Assembly: GCA_002632355.1 (NCBI GenBank)
Contig: NSJJ01000010.1
Coordinates: forward strand, 62,001-126,000
DNA length: 64,000 bases
DNA from: Sulfuricella denitrificans
Lineage (GTDB): Bacteria > Pseudomonadota > Gammaproteobacteria > Burkholderiales > Sulfuricellaceae
Reading direction: 5' to 3'
In this document: positions 19,087-28,086 of the stretch, one piece after another
How the letters are laid out: every line of letters starts with the position of its first letter
Numbering within the stretch: position 1 is the first letter of the stretch
Notes under the pieces: model-generated
Seen by the model: the letters and a program-made list of their open reading frames with translations, nothing else
The model's database searches: none
Told to the model about the DNA's origin: nothing
Program-made: the position numbers and the translations under genes

Positions 19087-20286
19087 GTGGCAAAAATCAA
19101 GCTCACCAAGTCCGCTGTCGATGCGGCACAACCACAAGCGCAGGCTGTCGAACTTCGGGACACGCTGGTGCCCGGCTTCTTGTGCAAGATTACCCCATCC
19201 GGCCGCAAGGTGTTCATGCTTCAGTACCGAACGAACGCCGGCGAGCGCCGCAAGCCCGCCTTGGGCCAGTACGGGGAACTGACCGTCGAACAGGCCCGTT
19301 CGCTCGCACAGGAATGGCTGGCCCAGGTACGCCGGGGGGGTGATCCCAGTACCGCCAAGGCAGAAGCCCGAAAAGCGCCCACCGTCGAGGAGTTGTGCAA
19401 CAAGTTCATGGAGGACCACTCCAAGAAGCGCAACAAGCCCAGCACCCGAGTCGGCTATCAAGGCGTCATCGACCGCTGCATCATCCCGCTGCTGGGCCGA
19501 AAGAAGGTCCACGACGTGAAGCGCCCTGACATTGCCGGACTGATGGAAAAACTATCGTACAAGCAGACCGAGGCGAACAAGGCGTTCAGCATCCTGCGCA
19601 AGATGTTCAACTTGGCCGAGGTGTGGGGCTATCGGCCTGACGGCACCAATCCTTGCCGCCATGTCCAGATGTTCCCTGCCGGAAAGTCCACCCACCTTAT
19701 CAGCGACGAGGACATGGGCAAGCTGTTCCGGCAGCTCGACAAGATCGAGGCCGAGGGACTGGAGAACTACGTCATCCCGTTGGCGATTCGCCTGCAATTC
19801 GAGTTCGCCGGCCGCCGTGGCGAAATCGTCTCGCTCGAATGGGAATGGGTCGATCTGGAAAACCGCCGCGTCGTTTGGCCCGACAGCAAGACCGGTGGCA
19901 TGTCCAAGCCCATAAGTGAGGAAGCCTATCGGCTGCTTTCGACGGCGCCGAGGCAGGAAGGCAATCCCTACGTACTGCCGTCGCCGCGCCATCCAGGGAA
20001 ACACCTGACCACGGGCGAGTATTACGGTGGCTGGAGCCGTGCGCTCAAAGTGGCGGGTGCGACGCACGTTGGAACGCATGGCATCCGCCATCGCTCGGCG
20101 ACCGACATTGCCAATTCGGGCATCCCAGTAAAGGTCGGCATGGCCCTGACGGCGCACAAGACTGTGGTGATGTTCATGCGCTACGTCCACACCGAGGACA
20201 AGCCGGTGCGGGAAGCCGCCGAATTGGTGGCCAATCGGCGCAAGACAATCACGGGGGCGCGCCGTACTGAAGAGGTGGAAGCATAA
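19087..20286 (+). CDS. int: ICE tyrosine integrase
   Basis: 399 aa from GTG 19087, preceded by GAGGAG. An N-terminal DUF4102-like arm-binding domain (residues 1-95, including LRDTLVPGFLCKITPSG) and a SAM-like core-binding domain (98-195) precede the catalytic domain. Catalytic residues are seen as R243 (GRRGE), K268 (SKTG), H331 and R334 (HGIRH), H357 (TAHKT) and Y366 (MRYVH). All are present, so it should be active. It excises and integrates the element by site-specific recombination. It is the leftmost ICE gene and faces into the element. Confidence 0.95.
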   Translation: MAKIKLTKSAVDAAQPQAQAVELRDTLVPGFLCKITPSGRKVFMLQYRTNAGERRKPALGQYGELTVEQARSLAQEWLAQVRRGGDPSTAKAEARKAPTVEELCNKFMEDHSKKRNKPSTRVGYQGVIDRCIIPLLGRKKVHDVKRPDIAGLMEKLSYKQTEANKAFSILRKMFNLAEVWGYRPDGTNPCRHVQMFPAGKSTHLISDEDMGKLFRQLDKIEAEGLENYVIPLAIRLQFEFAGRRGEIVSLEWEWVDLENRRVVWPDSKTGGMSKPISEEAYRLLSTAPRQEGNPYVLPSPRHPGKHLTTGEYYGGWSRALKVAGATHVGTHGIRHRSATDIANSGIPVKVGMALTAHKTVVMFMRYVHTEDKPVREAAELVANRRKTITGARRTEEVEA

Positions 20287-20307
20287 TCCGGTGAAAGGTA
20301 TCCGTTC

Positions 20308-20342
20308 TGTCGCTAGTAGCACCTTCGGCGCTGCTAGCGACA
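20308..20342. other. Large imperfect inverted repeat between int and the defence island
   Basis: The 13-nt arms TGTCGCTAGTAGC (20308-20320) and GCTGCTAGCGACA (20330-20342) match except for one wobble pair. No T-run follows on either side. It lies between two convergent genes (int and the HEPN-like gene) and could act as a bidirectional transcription barrier or a recombination/binding site. Confidence 0.5.
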
Positions 20343-20420
20343 GCAAGGCGACCAAGTTGGCAGCGAACCAACGCAAGTCGGTCGTCAGCGCGCAAAGAGT
20401 CAAAAAATCAGGCCGTCAAG

Positions 20421-21929
20421 TCAAGCGTTCGCTTTGCGCGCTGCCAGTTTTGCCTCAAGCAGACGATAGGCCCTCTTCTCATCAAGCTTCAGCAGGTTCG
20501 GCTCGTTCTGCAAAAGGTCAGCCAGCACCGGCGTCACAACATCGAACAGTGCCGGAAGCAGCGCCTCGCCGACTGCTCGCGGCTCTGCAAGGTCCTCCAG
20601 TAGTCCCGACATTTCGCCGTGGGCGAGCTTGTTGCGGCCTTCTCGATAGACCTTGTGGACTGCGGCATCCACCGTGAGCGCGCCCTCGGGCACGGTCTCA
20701 CCCTCAGGCTTGAGCGCGGTCTCGGCGAAGCTTGTCATGTCGCTCGCCTTACCGCTTGCGCCCGATAGCCCGTCGGCGGCACAGCCATAATTGACCACTG
20801 CCATGAAGTCGGAAGCCTCGCGACGAGCTTCACCGACCCAGTACAGTGCATTCGCCCAGCGTTCGACGAGATGCAGCGCATGTCCGCTTCGTCGTCCATC
20901 GACGTAGTGCTGCAAGATGCACCCGGCGGCATCCAGGAAGGATTGCTCGGCCGCCATCTTGGCGGCCAGTGCACCGGGGCGTCCGCCAAGGCCAGGCATC
21001 TGTACGCTCGATCCACGCAATATCCTTCCGTCTAGCGTGGTCGCGAACCGGTCCTCTGCAAAAAGATGCTGCCTGCCGGCTTTGGTAAAGCGTCGCGCAT
21101 CCTCGACTTGGAACCTCAGTCCGATTACGTCAATCGCAAGTCCCACCACCACCGACGCTTTGAAATGGGACCGCGCATGCTCATGCCCTTCCATCCGGAT
21201 GGTCGCTACCCAGCTGTAATGGCGTAGCGTGCGCAGAACATCCAACGCATGCGATGCACGGCGGCCACTCTCGGCGACAGTTGATCGAGCGGTCAACTCC
21301 TCCATGTCCAGTTCACGGGCCTCGACCTGGTGGATGAGCTCGCGGACCTCCGAGTCCTTGACAAAGGAATCGAGCCATTCCGCTCTTGGCAGGAATCGCA
21401 CTGGCCCCACGGCGAATGCCGGCACGGCCTGATCCGAGTGAAACAGATGGCAAGGGATATGCCGGTCGACATCGGGACTTGCGCTGGCGGCAAGCTGCTG
21501 CAGGCACGCTTGGTAGTCGTCGACGAGCACAGTGTAAAAATCGTCACCGAGCACCACGTCCTGCTCATTCTGACCGTCCGGTACTTCTGGAAGGCGCGAT
21601 TGGCAGTCGCGAAGCGTGTCCCCGATCGCCTGGAACGAGAGCTTCATGAAGGCTTCCCGGTCAATTGTCTGGCGCAAGGCTTCGAGTGATTTCCAGCTTT
21701 GCTGTGACAGCATGTGAGCTGCGTCCACGCCGACTTGTGTGACCGGATACTGACCGCCTTGCGACACCGGAATGGCAAGCGGAACCAAAGGGTTTGCGCT
21801 GAGGGCTTGCCACTGAGCAAAGGGCATCGCCTTCGCCTTGATCACGTCCTCGACGATCGTCTCCATGAGCTTTCCAGCGGGCGTCTCTTTTGCACCGCCC
21901 GAGCTTCCAAATATTTTCTCTCTTGCCAT
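20421..21929 (-). CDS. HEPN-like domain protein, third gene of the Gabija-like operon
   Basis: 502 aa; I recognise no named family for the whole protein. The C-terminal 120 residues are helical and contain YREGRNKLAHGE, an Rx4H motif as in HEPN ribonucleases, following a typical lead-in with acidic and aromatic helices (EARREASDFMAVVNYGCAADGLSG). The N-terminal 300 residues have no recognised motif and may be a sensor. The start lies 12 bp after the helicase stop, so it is co-transcribed with the Gabija-like pair. An RNA-cleaving effector is likely in this context but unproven. Confidence 0.75.
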   Translation of the reverse strand: MAREKIFGSSGGAKETPAGKLMETIVEDVIKAKAMPFAQWQALSANPLVPLAIPVSQGGQYPVTQVGVDAAHMLSQQSWKSLEALRQTIDREAFMKLSFQAIGDTLRDCQSRLPEVPDGQNEQDVVLGDDFYTVLVDDYQACLQQLAASASPDVDRHIPCHLFHSDQAVPAFAVGPVRFLPRAEWLDSFVKDSEVRELIHQVEARELDMEELTARSTVAESGRRASHALDVLRTLRHYSWVATIRMEGHEHARSHFKASVVVGLAIDVIGLRFQVEDARRFTKAGRQHLFAEDRFATTLDGRILRGSSVQMPGLGGRPGALAAKMAAEQSFLDAAGCILQHYVDGRRSGHALHLVERWANALYWVGEARREASDFMAVVNYGCAADGLSGASGKASDMTSFAETALKPEGETVPEGALTVDAAVHKVYREGRNKLAHGEMSGLLEDLAEPRAVGEALLPALFDVVTPVLADLLQNEPNLLKLDEKRAYRLLEAKLAARKANA

Positions 21930-21941
21930 TTCCCTTCCTAC

Positions 21942-23360
21942 TTAGCCCAAGATGGGGCTGGCGCTACACACAACCAGCTTCATCGATCCGCGGGTCATGG
22001 CCACATATAAGTGCTGTGCGCTCATACCCTCCGTATTCAACACGACCGCCACTTCCGCCTCCAGCCCTTTGAGCAGCAGCGTGCTGCCGACTGCACGCTT
22101 GGGCAACGGGCGCCCCAACAATCGGTTCTCTTCGCGCACGCGTCTGGCGGCCTCCGCAAGCGGGACGTTTCCTGCCGAAGCTCCACGCAGCGCCTTGAGC
22201 ACACCGTAAAGAATGGCGGGCCGATGCACGCGCACATTCTGCATTTCGCGCAGCTCCGACAACAGTGTTACGGCTGCGGCGATGGACGGGGCGCGCTGGA
22301 ACGCCAAGGCACTGCTCTCCGCTGCGGACGGCGGATTCCTCGCGGTTCCTCGGGCCAATGACTCCAGACGCCGTGTCAGCTCTGCGACACCCACATTGGT
22401 CATGACGCTTTGCGCCAGCGCCAGCAACTGTCCCAATGCCCCTGCAGACGCAACATCGAAACTATTGCCGAAGGCGATGAGGTCTTGTAAGTCGACTGCC
22501 TCAACGGTCGAGGCCCCTGGCGTCTGGCTTGCGAAGTTCCGCTGGCTCGAACGGTTACGGCTGTCAGCGATGATCAGCACGCGCCCGTCGGCGGTGGGCG
22601 GCAGCGTCCGCGCCGCAGCCAGTCGCTGCGGGTGGTCGTTGGGAGGGACGGTCTGAACCCACGTCACATGTGCTGGTGGCCCGGTGCGTAGATCCACCGA
22701 CTGACCGGCCACCAATTGGCGGCGAGCCTCCAGTAGCCACTGTCCGAGTGCTTCCGCACCGGCATTGCGCCACCGCCAGGGCGTGGCCAATTCCGCCACG
22801 ACCGGGAAATGCGCGCAGACTTGCTGCTCCCAGTTGGCCAAGGCATTGCCACCGAACCCGAAGATGCCCTGCATCGGATCGCCAAGCACGCAGGCCGGCA
22901 GAATCAGCGAGAGAAAGTAGACGAGATAGTGCTGAGGCACCGAACAGTCCTGGTACTCGTCCACGATGAGGTGGGCATAGGACGCTTTCAGTACCTCGCT
23001 GACGTGCCCGGCCTGCAGTAGCTTCCAGGCAAATTCGCGGATCGCCGGGTAGTCCCGCGCCGGCGTGGCGAGCCGCAGGATGTCGGGGTCGTGACCGCTT
23101 CGCCCCGGAAAGCTCGCAATTAACCGAATGGCCCAGCCGTCGATGGTGCTCAATCGATAGGCACTGTGCGGCACACCGGCACGCTCCAACCGACCACGAA
23201 GTGCCGCCACGCCAGCGTTCGTGTGCGTGAGCACGAGGATTGGTTTGCGACATCCGTGAGCGGCCAAGGCGTGGGCGATCAACTGCGTCTTGCCGCACCC
23301 GGCCGGTGCCGTAACCGTACCGCGGGCAATCGCGCGCAGGTCGATTTCAGCGGGGCCCAT
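21942..23360 (-). CDS. gajB: UvrD-like SF1 helicase, Gabija GajB-like
   Basis: 472 aa. Motifs in order: Walker A TAPAGCGKT (residues 17-25), motif Ia VLTHTNAGVAALR, Walker B LIVDEYQDCS, motif III LGDPMQGIFGFGG, an ATPWRWRNA block, and motif VI LYVAMTRG near the C-terminus. This is the compact UvrD/PcrA-like helicase that pairs with class 2 OLD nucleases in Gabija. Its start overlaps the end of the nuclease gene by 14 bp. In Gabija GajB binds GajA and is activated by DNA ends during phage attack. Confidence 0.85.
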   Translation of the reverse strand: MGPAEIDLRAIARGTVTAPAGCGKTQLIAHALAAHGCRKPILVLTHTNAGVAALRGRLERAGVPHSAYRLSTIDGWAIRLIASFPGRSGHDPDILRLATPARDYPAIREFAWKLLQAGHVSEVLKASYAHLIVDEYQDCSVPQHYLVYFLSLILPACVLGDPMQGIFGFGGNALANWEQQVCAHFPVVAELATPWRWRNAGAEALGQWLLEARRQLVAGQSVDLRTGPPAHVTWVQTVPPNDHPQRLAAARTLPPTADGRVLIIADSRNRSSQRNFASQTPGASTVEAVDLQDLIAFGNSFDVASAGALGQLLALAQSVMTNVGVAELTRRLESLARGTARNPPSAAESSALAFQRAPSIAAAVTLLSELREMQNVRVHRPAILYGVLKALRGASAGNVPLAEAARRVREENRLLGRPLPKRAVGSTLLLKGLEAEVAVVLNTEGMSAQHLYVAMTRGSMKLVVCSASPILG

Positions 23361-25077
23361 GCGCAGCCCACGTAGATACCTGGTCCACCAGTGCCTTGAA
23401 GCCTGGATCGCATAGCGGCAAGTCCGGCGCCACGATGGTCCTCGCTACGTCCTCCATCCAAGAGATGGACTTGAACCAACCGGCTTTGCGGATGCGCGCC
23501 GCCTGCCCGAGCATAGCGCGGCTTGGCGCTGACAGCGCTTGTGTGTTCTGGATTTCGTCCCAGACGGCCTGAACGGTCAGCGTGTTGTTCGAGACAGTGC
23601 GTAAGTGTTCGAGAATCAGGTCGCCATGCAGGTCGTGGGCATATTTGATCAAGTGCTGGCAGGCCACCGGCGTGAGGCTGCCAAACAGTTCGTCCTCCAA
23701 TGCGCGGCCTGTGCGGTAGGCGACGACCGCGCCACCGGCCTGCAGAAATGCTTGTTCGATGGCAGGCGTGGGGTTCTTGTCGTCATCGCGCACCACCATT
23801 ACCCTGTAACCCAGCGACTGGAACGCTGCCGCTCGAGTATAGGGACGGTCAGGTTCTCCACCGCCACAATCAACCATGGCAATGCCCTGTGCAGCCAGGG
23901 ACACGCCGCCGTGTTCGACCCGGTGCAAATCAAGGCCACGCAGGAGTCCGATCTCGCTAGCCCCTTCGCACACGATCACGGAGCCAGCCAGAAAGGCCTC
24001 GGGATAGAGGCGAATGGTGCTTTGGGTGTCGTTATCGGTGCCCACCATGCGGGCCTCGTGGCCGTGGAGATTGCGGCGCAGCACGAAGAGCTGGCCGCCC
24101 GACAGTTCCCTGAGCGCGACTGGCGAATGGGTGGTGAGAAACGCCTGCAGCGGGGCCGCTTCCTTCGCTCCGAGAGAGCCGAGAAACCGAGCAATGCGGT
24201 GCGGCTCAAGGCCGTACTCCAGTTCGTCCGAAAGGACGATCGACGCTTGGCTGGCCGCCTTGCGCTGCAGACCAGCGACCAGCAGGCGCGTGGATCCGAC
24301 GCCGAGACTGCGAAGCGGGATGCCGCCCTCGTTGTGCAGGGAGATGGTCCCGCCTCCGAACGACACAGAATGCGAGTCGAGCAGTGCTCTCGCCTTCGCG
24401 CCGATGTGGACGCCGAGTTCCTGGGCGGTCGCAGCAACGATCCCCAGCGCTTCTCCCAACTGCTGCTCGGCCTGGTCGCCAAAGGTGCCGCGCGCATCCC
24501 GCGCAGCCTTCACGAGTGCCGCTGAGGCATCAGCGCGCTCCTCCGAGATGCGGTTCAGGACTGAGCCTCGCTGCCAGCCCAAGTTGTAATCAGCGAGCGT
24601 ACCGATCCGCGTCGGCGCCAGGGCCAGACGGTCCTTCCACGCGAGTGTCTTCACCAGACCTTGCTGGGAGGCGCGGTCGGAAATGAGAGTCCAGGATGGC
24701 TCCAGGTCACTGGCGACTGTCAGATTCAGACAGAGAACCACTTCTGCACCGGCGGACGGCTCGTCTTCGACGACACCCGTGGCGGCGTGATAGCCGCGCA
24801 GAAACGCACCGAAGCTCTCCAGCGCACTCATGCTGTCATCCAGCGCGCCCAGCGTCAGCGTGATGCTGATCGGAGCGGTGATGTCCAGGCCGAAAAAGTC
24901 AGCGTCGGAAATCTGGACATTGCGCCTAGCGCCCAAGCACAGGTCGATCGCATCCAGCACCGTGGATTTTCCGCTGTCGCCCGTGCCGATTAGACAATTG
25001 ATGCCAGGCGATGGACACCACACCAGTTGCTGGATGCCACGGAAGTTGGAGATCTCGATCTTTCTTATTCTTGCCAT
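23347..25077 (-). CDS. gajA: OLD-family ATPase-TOPRIM endonuclease, Gabija GajA-like
   Basis: 576 aa from ATG 25077 (MARIRKIEI), very close to the known GajA length. The N-terminal ABC-type ATPase has Walker A GTGDSGKST (31-39) and, later, signature and D-loop regions (SVGVGSTRLLVAGLQ-like, then IVLSDELEYGLEPHR as Walker B). The TOPRIM domain follows (CEGASEIGLLRGL, MVDCGGG, VVRDDDKN). Class 2 OLD proteins are adjacent to UvrD-like helicases and form the Gabija anti-phage system, a nicking nuclease that is held off by normal NTP levels. A 20-codon upstream extension in frame lacks the family start. Confidence 0.87.
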   Translation of the reverse strand: MARIRKIEISNFRGIQQLVWCPSPGINCLIGTGDSGKSTVLDAIDLCLGARRNVQISDADFFGLDITAPISITLTLGALDDSMSALESFGAFLRGYHAATGVVEDEPSAGAEVVLCLNLTVASDLEPSWTLISDRASQQGLVKTLAWKDRLALAPTRIGTLADYNLGWQRGSVLNRISEERADASAALVKAARDARGTFGDQAEQQLGEALGIVAATAQELGVHIGAKARALLDSHSVSFGGGTISLHNEGGIPLRSLGVGSTRLLVAGLQRKAASQASIVLSDELEYGLEPHRIARFLGSLGAKEAAPLQAFLTTHSPVALRELSGGQLFVLRRNLHGHEARMVGTDNDTQSTIRLYPEAFLAGSVIVCEGASEIGLLRGLDLHRVEHGGVSLAAQGIAMVDCGGGEPDRPYTRAAAFQSLGYRVMVVRDDDKNPTPAIEQAFLQAGGAVVAYRTGRALEDELFGSLTPVACQHLIKYAHDLHGDLILEHLRTVSNNTLTVQAVWDEIQNTQALSAPSRAMLGQAARIRKAGWFKSISWMEDVARTIVAPDLPLCDPGFKALVDQVSTWAAHGPR

Positions 25078-25244
25078 TGGGTACCCCTGTGATGATGTGC
25101 GGCCTGTTCTGCTTAGAAAGCCCCGGTGCAGAAGCACATTGCGAAGTGTTCGATTCTTTGCGCTGCCTGCGGTCTTCGGCCGGACATCGTCTGAGTTCCA
25201 ATAGCCGCGGTCATATCGAGAACCACCGATGCAACTGGCTCAAC

Positions 25245-25958
25245 TCAAGTCTTCGGTGCGTCTTTCGCTTCGTAGATCCGTCGGGCTAGAAGGCTGGCGA
25301 AGATCAGATACTGCGCGGCCTTCTCCGGGTCGAGATCATGATTTAGCGAATGAGCCTTGGGATTGCGTATGCCAAGGTAAGCACCGACTAAAATTTGCAT
25401 GAAACCCTTCTGGTCATTTCTGCCCGACTCAGTGTCAAGTTCGCTGAGGATCAGGTGCGGCTTCTCCAAGCTCAATGCTTGCGTCGCAAGAGCCGCGCCG
25501 TCGAGATCCAGGCCGGTGCGCTCTCGCATCAGATCAAAGATTGCAACGACCGAGTTCAGAACTGCATCGCGGTAGTGTCCGTTCACATAATGCTGAAAGG
25601 CATGTGCGAAGATGACCGGATGCAACAGCTCTTCGAAGCCAATGCTCGGTTGTGTGCCCACTCCACTTCGCACATGCGCTTCTGCTTTGGCCTCCACCTG
25701 TGGTAGATCACGCGCAAGAATGTCGTCATAGTCGTTGGCATCTCCAAATCCAATATGCCTTCCGAGGTTTCCCATGTCTTGCTCCGGAAATCCTGCATCC
25801 GTCCAAAGCTTGCGAAGCGATTGGTAGTCTGTTTTCAAATAACCATTGACCAACTTTGCACCGGCTTTGTCATCATCAGCGAGTAAGCCCTGCGCGTCGA
25901 TTGCTTTCTGGCGTATCGCCCGAAACACAGAATTGACTTTCAAATACCATTCAAGCAT
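25245..25958 (-). CDS. TIGR02391/Ymh-type HEPN-like protein
   Basis: 237 aa from ATG 25958, which has GGAG 6 nt upstream; the longer frame to 26000 overlaps the nuclease gene. The C-terminal half reads HPVIFAHAFQHYVNGHYRDAV, then VAIFDLMRERTG and finally IRNPKAH (Rx4H at about residues 198-203) with EKAAQYLIFASLLARRI. This is the Hypoth_Ymh/TIGR02391 pattern common in defence loci. The Rx4H motif suggests a HEPN-type fold and possible RNase action. It follows the PD-(D/E)XK gene by 13 bp and is probably the last gene of that transcript. Confidence 0.8.
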   Translation of the reverse strand: MLEWYLKVNSVFRAIRQKAIDAQGLLADDDKAGAKLVNGYLKTDYQSLRKLWTDAGFPEQDMGNLGRHIGFGDANDYDDILARDLPQVEAKAEAHVRSGVGTQPSIGFEELLHPVIFAHAFQHYVNGHYRDAVLNSVVAIFDLMRERTGLDLDGAALATQALSLEKPHLILSELDTESGRNDQKGFMQILVGAYLGIRNPKAHSLNHDLDPEKAAQYLIFASLLARRIYEAKDAPKT

Positions 25959-25971
25959 TGAGTCTCCATAT

Positions 25972-28086
25972 TCAATTTTTACCCGAGCCGGCAGAGGCAT
26001 CTGCGATGCCCGTAGGAACGCTGGCTACAGATGCTGCCTGTATTGCTAAGTCGGATGCCTTCTTTCGCTTTGGCTGCCCCTTAGTTGCCTTCGCAGTAGT
26101 CGCTGAAAGTTGCGCATTTTTACTGATGCCGCTTGGCAAGTACCGTCGGCCCGGTACTTTGACAATAACGACGTGTCTCGGCTCGGTTTCACCTAATCGC
26201 TGTATGGAGCGACATTGCATTAAGGATCGGATGTGCGGCGTACCTTCGACCTTCGGCACGGTTAGATCAAGGACAAGCAGAAACCCCAATCGAATACTGA
26301 CGTTCTGGTAGTCGGTAGTTTGTCCCGCGTAGTGATTTGCCAGTGAATCGAACGATGCATCATCCATTTCACGCTTGATTTCGATCACCATGCGCTCTCC
26401 TGTGGCCTTCAGCGCCACGTCGGCACGGCCCCCGCCAAGGTTCGTTGGCTCCATTTCTCCGGATGCGGATTGAGTGCTTATCCAACGGAAATAATCGTCT
26501 TGAAGTGCACTCTCTGGTGGCAAGGTGCCGTCAGATGTTTCGAACAGATACGTGACCGATGGATCATCCTTCTTCGTAATTTCCAGACGATTTTTAAGAA
26601 ATCTGGTCGTCCACAGTAAAACAGTGCCGAACAGTTTGGCTCCTCGGACACTGTCCCTGTAGTCCGGGTGGTGCTCCACCGAGGCCAAGCAATGGTCAAA
26701 GATGTCGATCTCCGCCGTGCTCAGTCCTTCGAGGCTGAATGCGTATGCGTTTGAGACGACTTCGATGGCGCGCCGCTCGGTCTCTTTGCTGCAACGGGCT
26801 TGCGACAATACGGCAGCGACCGGCGCCCAAACGGTGGCTGCCTCAGTGGGGTTTCGCTGGATCTCCGCATCAGCGGTCATCAACCGGTCAATACCGCTCA
26901 GAATCGCATCGGCCTCTGGGACCTGCTCGTGCTCGCGGTTTTGTTCGAGCCAGCATTTCAAAAGATACGCCTGCCCCTCGCGCTGCGCGATCGAAGACTC
27001 GATCCTGGGACGCAGTAAAGTCTCTAGATATCCATCTCGGCTGCGTTTCAAGATCGTTCGCCCCGCGCTATAAGCAGCGAGCACTTGACATTCGATCACA
27101 ACCCTAGGCTCCCACCAGCTAACCTGCTGCAAACTGTCGGCAAGCGACGCGAGCACTCCGGCAAGATCGTTCCAGCAAGCAGCTTGTATATGCCGTGTGC
27201 CCAACCATGTAGGCGAATTTTCGTCGGCATGCCAGGCAAGTAGTTCGAAGGCTGATTTCTGAATCGCCGCGCTGCGCGCTCTCAATTCAATGTCCGTCTT
27301 ATGGGCATCGAAGTCCGTCAATAGTGTGAGACATTCCCCATACAGCGCTGCCTCCGGCGCTGCTTCTTTCAATGACTCAGCTTTCTTGAACCACTGTAGC
27401 GAATCCAAAAAGATGGCGTTCGCCATCTCTCTCTTCGGCTCATCAAGTGCAGATGCCAGACCTGCCATCCCCAACTCAAAGCTGGCTTCATATGCCGCGT
27501 CTTCACATTCGGAAAAGAGGCGCAGCCGATCGACGAGCTCCACTTCGCGCCAATGAGAATGGGCGATCCCCATGATCTTCGCGGCATGACGAAGGAAATG
27601 GGATTCATCGGAGACCTGAATGCCCAGCAAGGCATCCAGTAGGCGCAGCTGCATTCTGCGATCGGATGCAGCCAGGCGGAAAGCTCCTTCAAGCGCTATG
27701 GCGCGTGCATAGCCCGTGAGAGCACCTGAAACATCGACTGCCTTCTGCAAGAAAACCGTAAAAACGTCACTGGCAGTACCGTCCGGCAATTGGCAAGAAT
27801 TCAGCGCGTCGACCATTTCGATCAACACAACATCGCTTATGGCTGCTCGTACCAAATGATTGATCAGATCTTTCCATGGACGTACATCCTTCATCGATGC
27901 GTCGCTCGCATCACTGAGAACCGCAAACAAAATTTCGCCCGCAAAAGGAGACGCACCCAGCGCTGGGGCAGCCTCAACAATTGCATCGAATCCGCCCAGA
28001 TTGCTGACGCTTGGCAGTTCCCCTTGGCTCAACAACGCATGCAGCGTGACTTCCACCGGATGCAGTTGAATCCCCGGAGCGGTCAT
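25972..28086 (-). CDS. Large helical protein with C-terminal PD-(D/E)XK nuclease motif
   Basis: 704 aa. Residues 1-500 are alpha-helical with no recognised motif. The C-terminal section contains GGGRADVAL (catalytic Asp at about 556) followed 13 residues later by VIEIKRE (Glu 569, Lys 571), the D-(x)n-ExK core of restriction-type nucleases. The end is Lys/Ala-rich and may be disordered. The ATG at 28086 shares a base with the TAA of the upstream ATPase (TAATG); a GTG two codons earlier has the better GGAGG spacing. It is the likely DNA-cutting effector of the Rad50-like system. The long sensor-like region is not in any family I recognise. Confidence 0.75.
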   Translation of the reverse strand: MTAPGIQLHPVEVTLHALLSQGELPSVSNLGGFDAIVEAAPALGASPFAGEILFAVLSDASDASMKDVRPWKDLINHLVRAAISDVVLIEMVDALNSCQLPDGTASDVFTVFLQKAVDVSGALTGYARAIALEGAFRLAASDRRMQLRLLDALLGIQVSDESHFLRHAAKIMGIAHSHWREVELVDRLRLFSECEDAAYEASFELGMAGLASALDEPKREMANAIFLDSLQWFKKAESLKEAAPEAALYGECLTLLTDFDAHKTDIELRARSAAIQKSAFELLAWHADENSPTWLGTRHIQAACWNDLAGVLASLADSLQQVSWWEPRVVIECQVLAAYSAGRTILKRSRDGYLETLLRPRIESSIAQREGQAYLLKCWLEQNREHEQVPEADAILSGIDRLMTADAEIQRNPTEAATVWAPVAAVLSQARCSKETERRAIEVVSNAYAFSLEGLSTAEIDIFDHCLASVEHHPDYRDSVRGAKLFGTVLLWTTRFLKNRLEITKKDDPSVTYLFETSDGTLPPESALQDDYFRWISTQSASGEMEPTNLGGGRADVALKATGERMVIEIKREMDDASFDSLANHYAGQTTDYQNVSIRLGFLLVLDLTVPKVEGTPHIRSLMQCRSIQRLGETEPRHVVIVKVPGRRYLPSGISKNAQLSATTAKATKGQPKRKKASDLAIQAASVASVPTGIADASAGSGKN

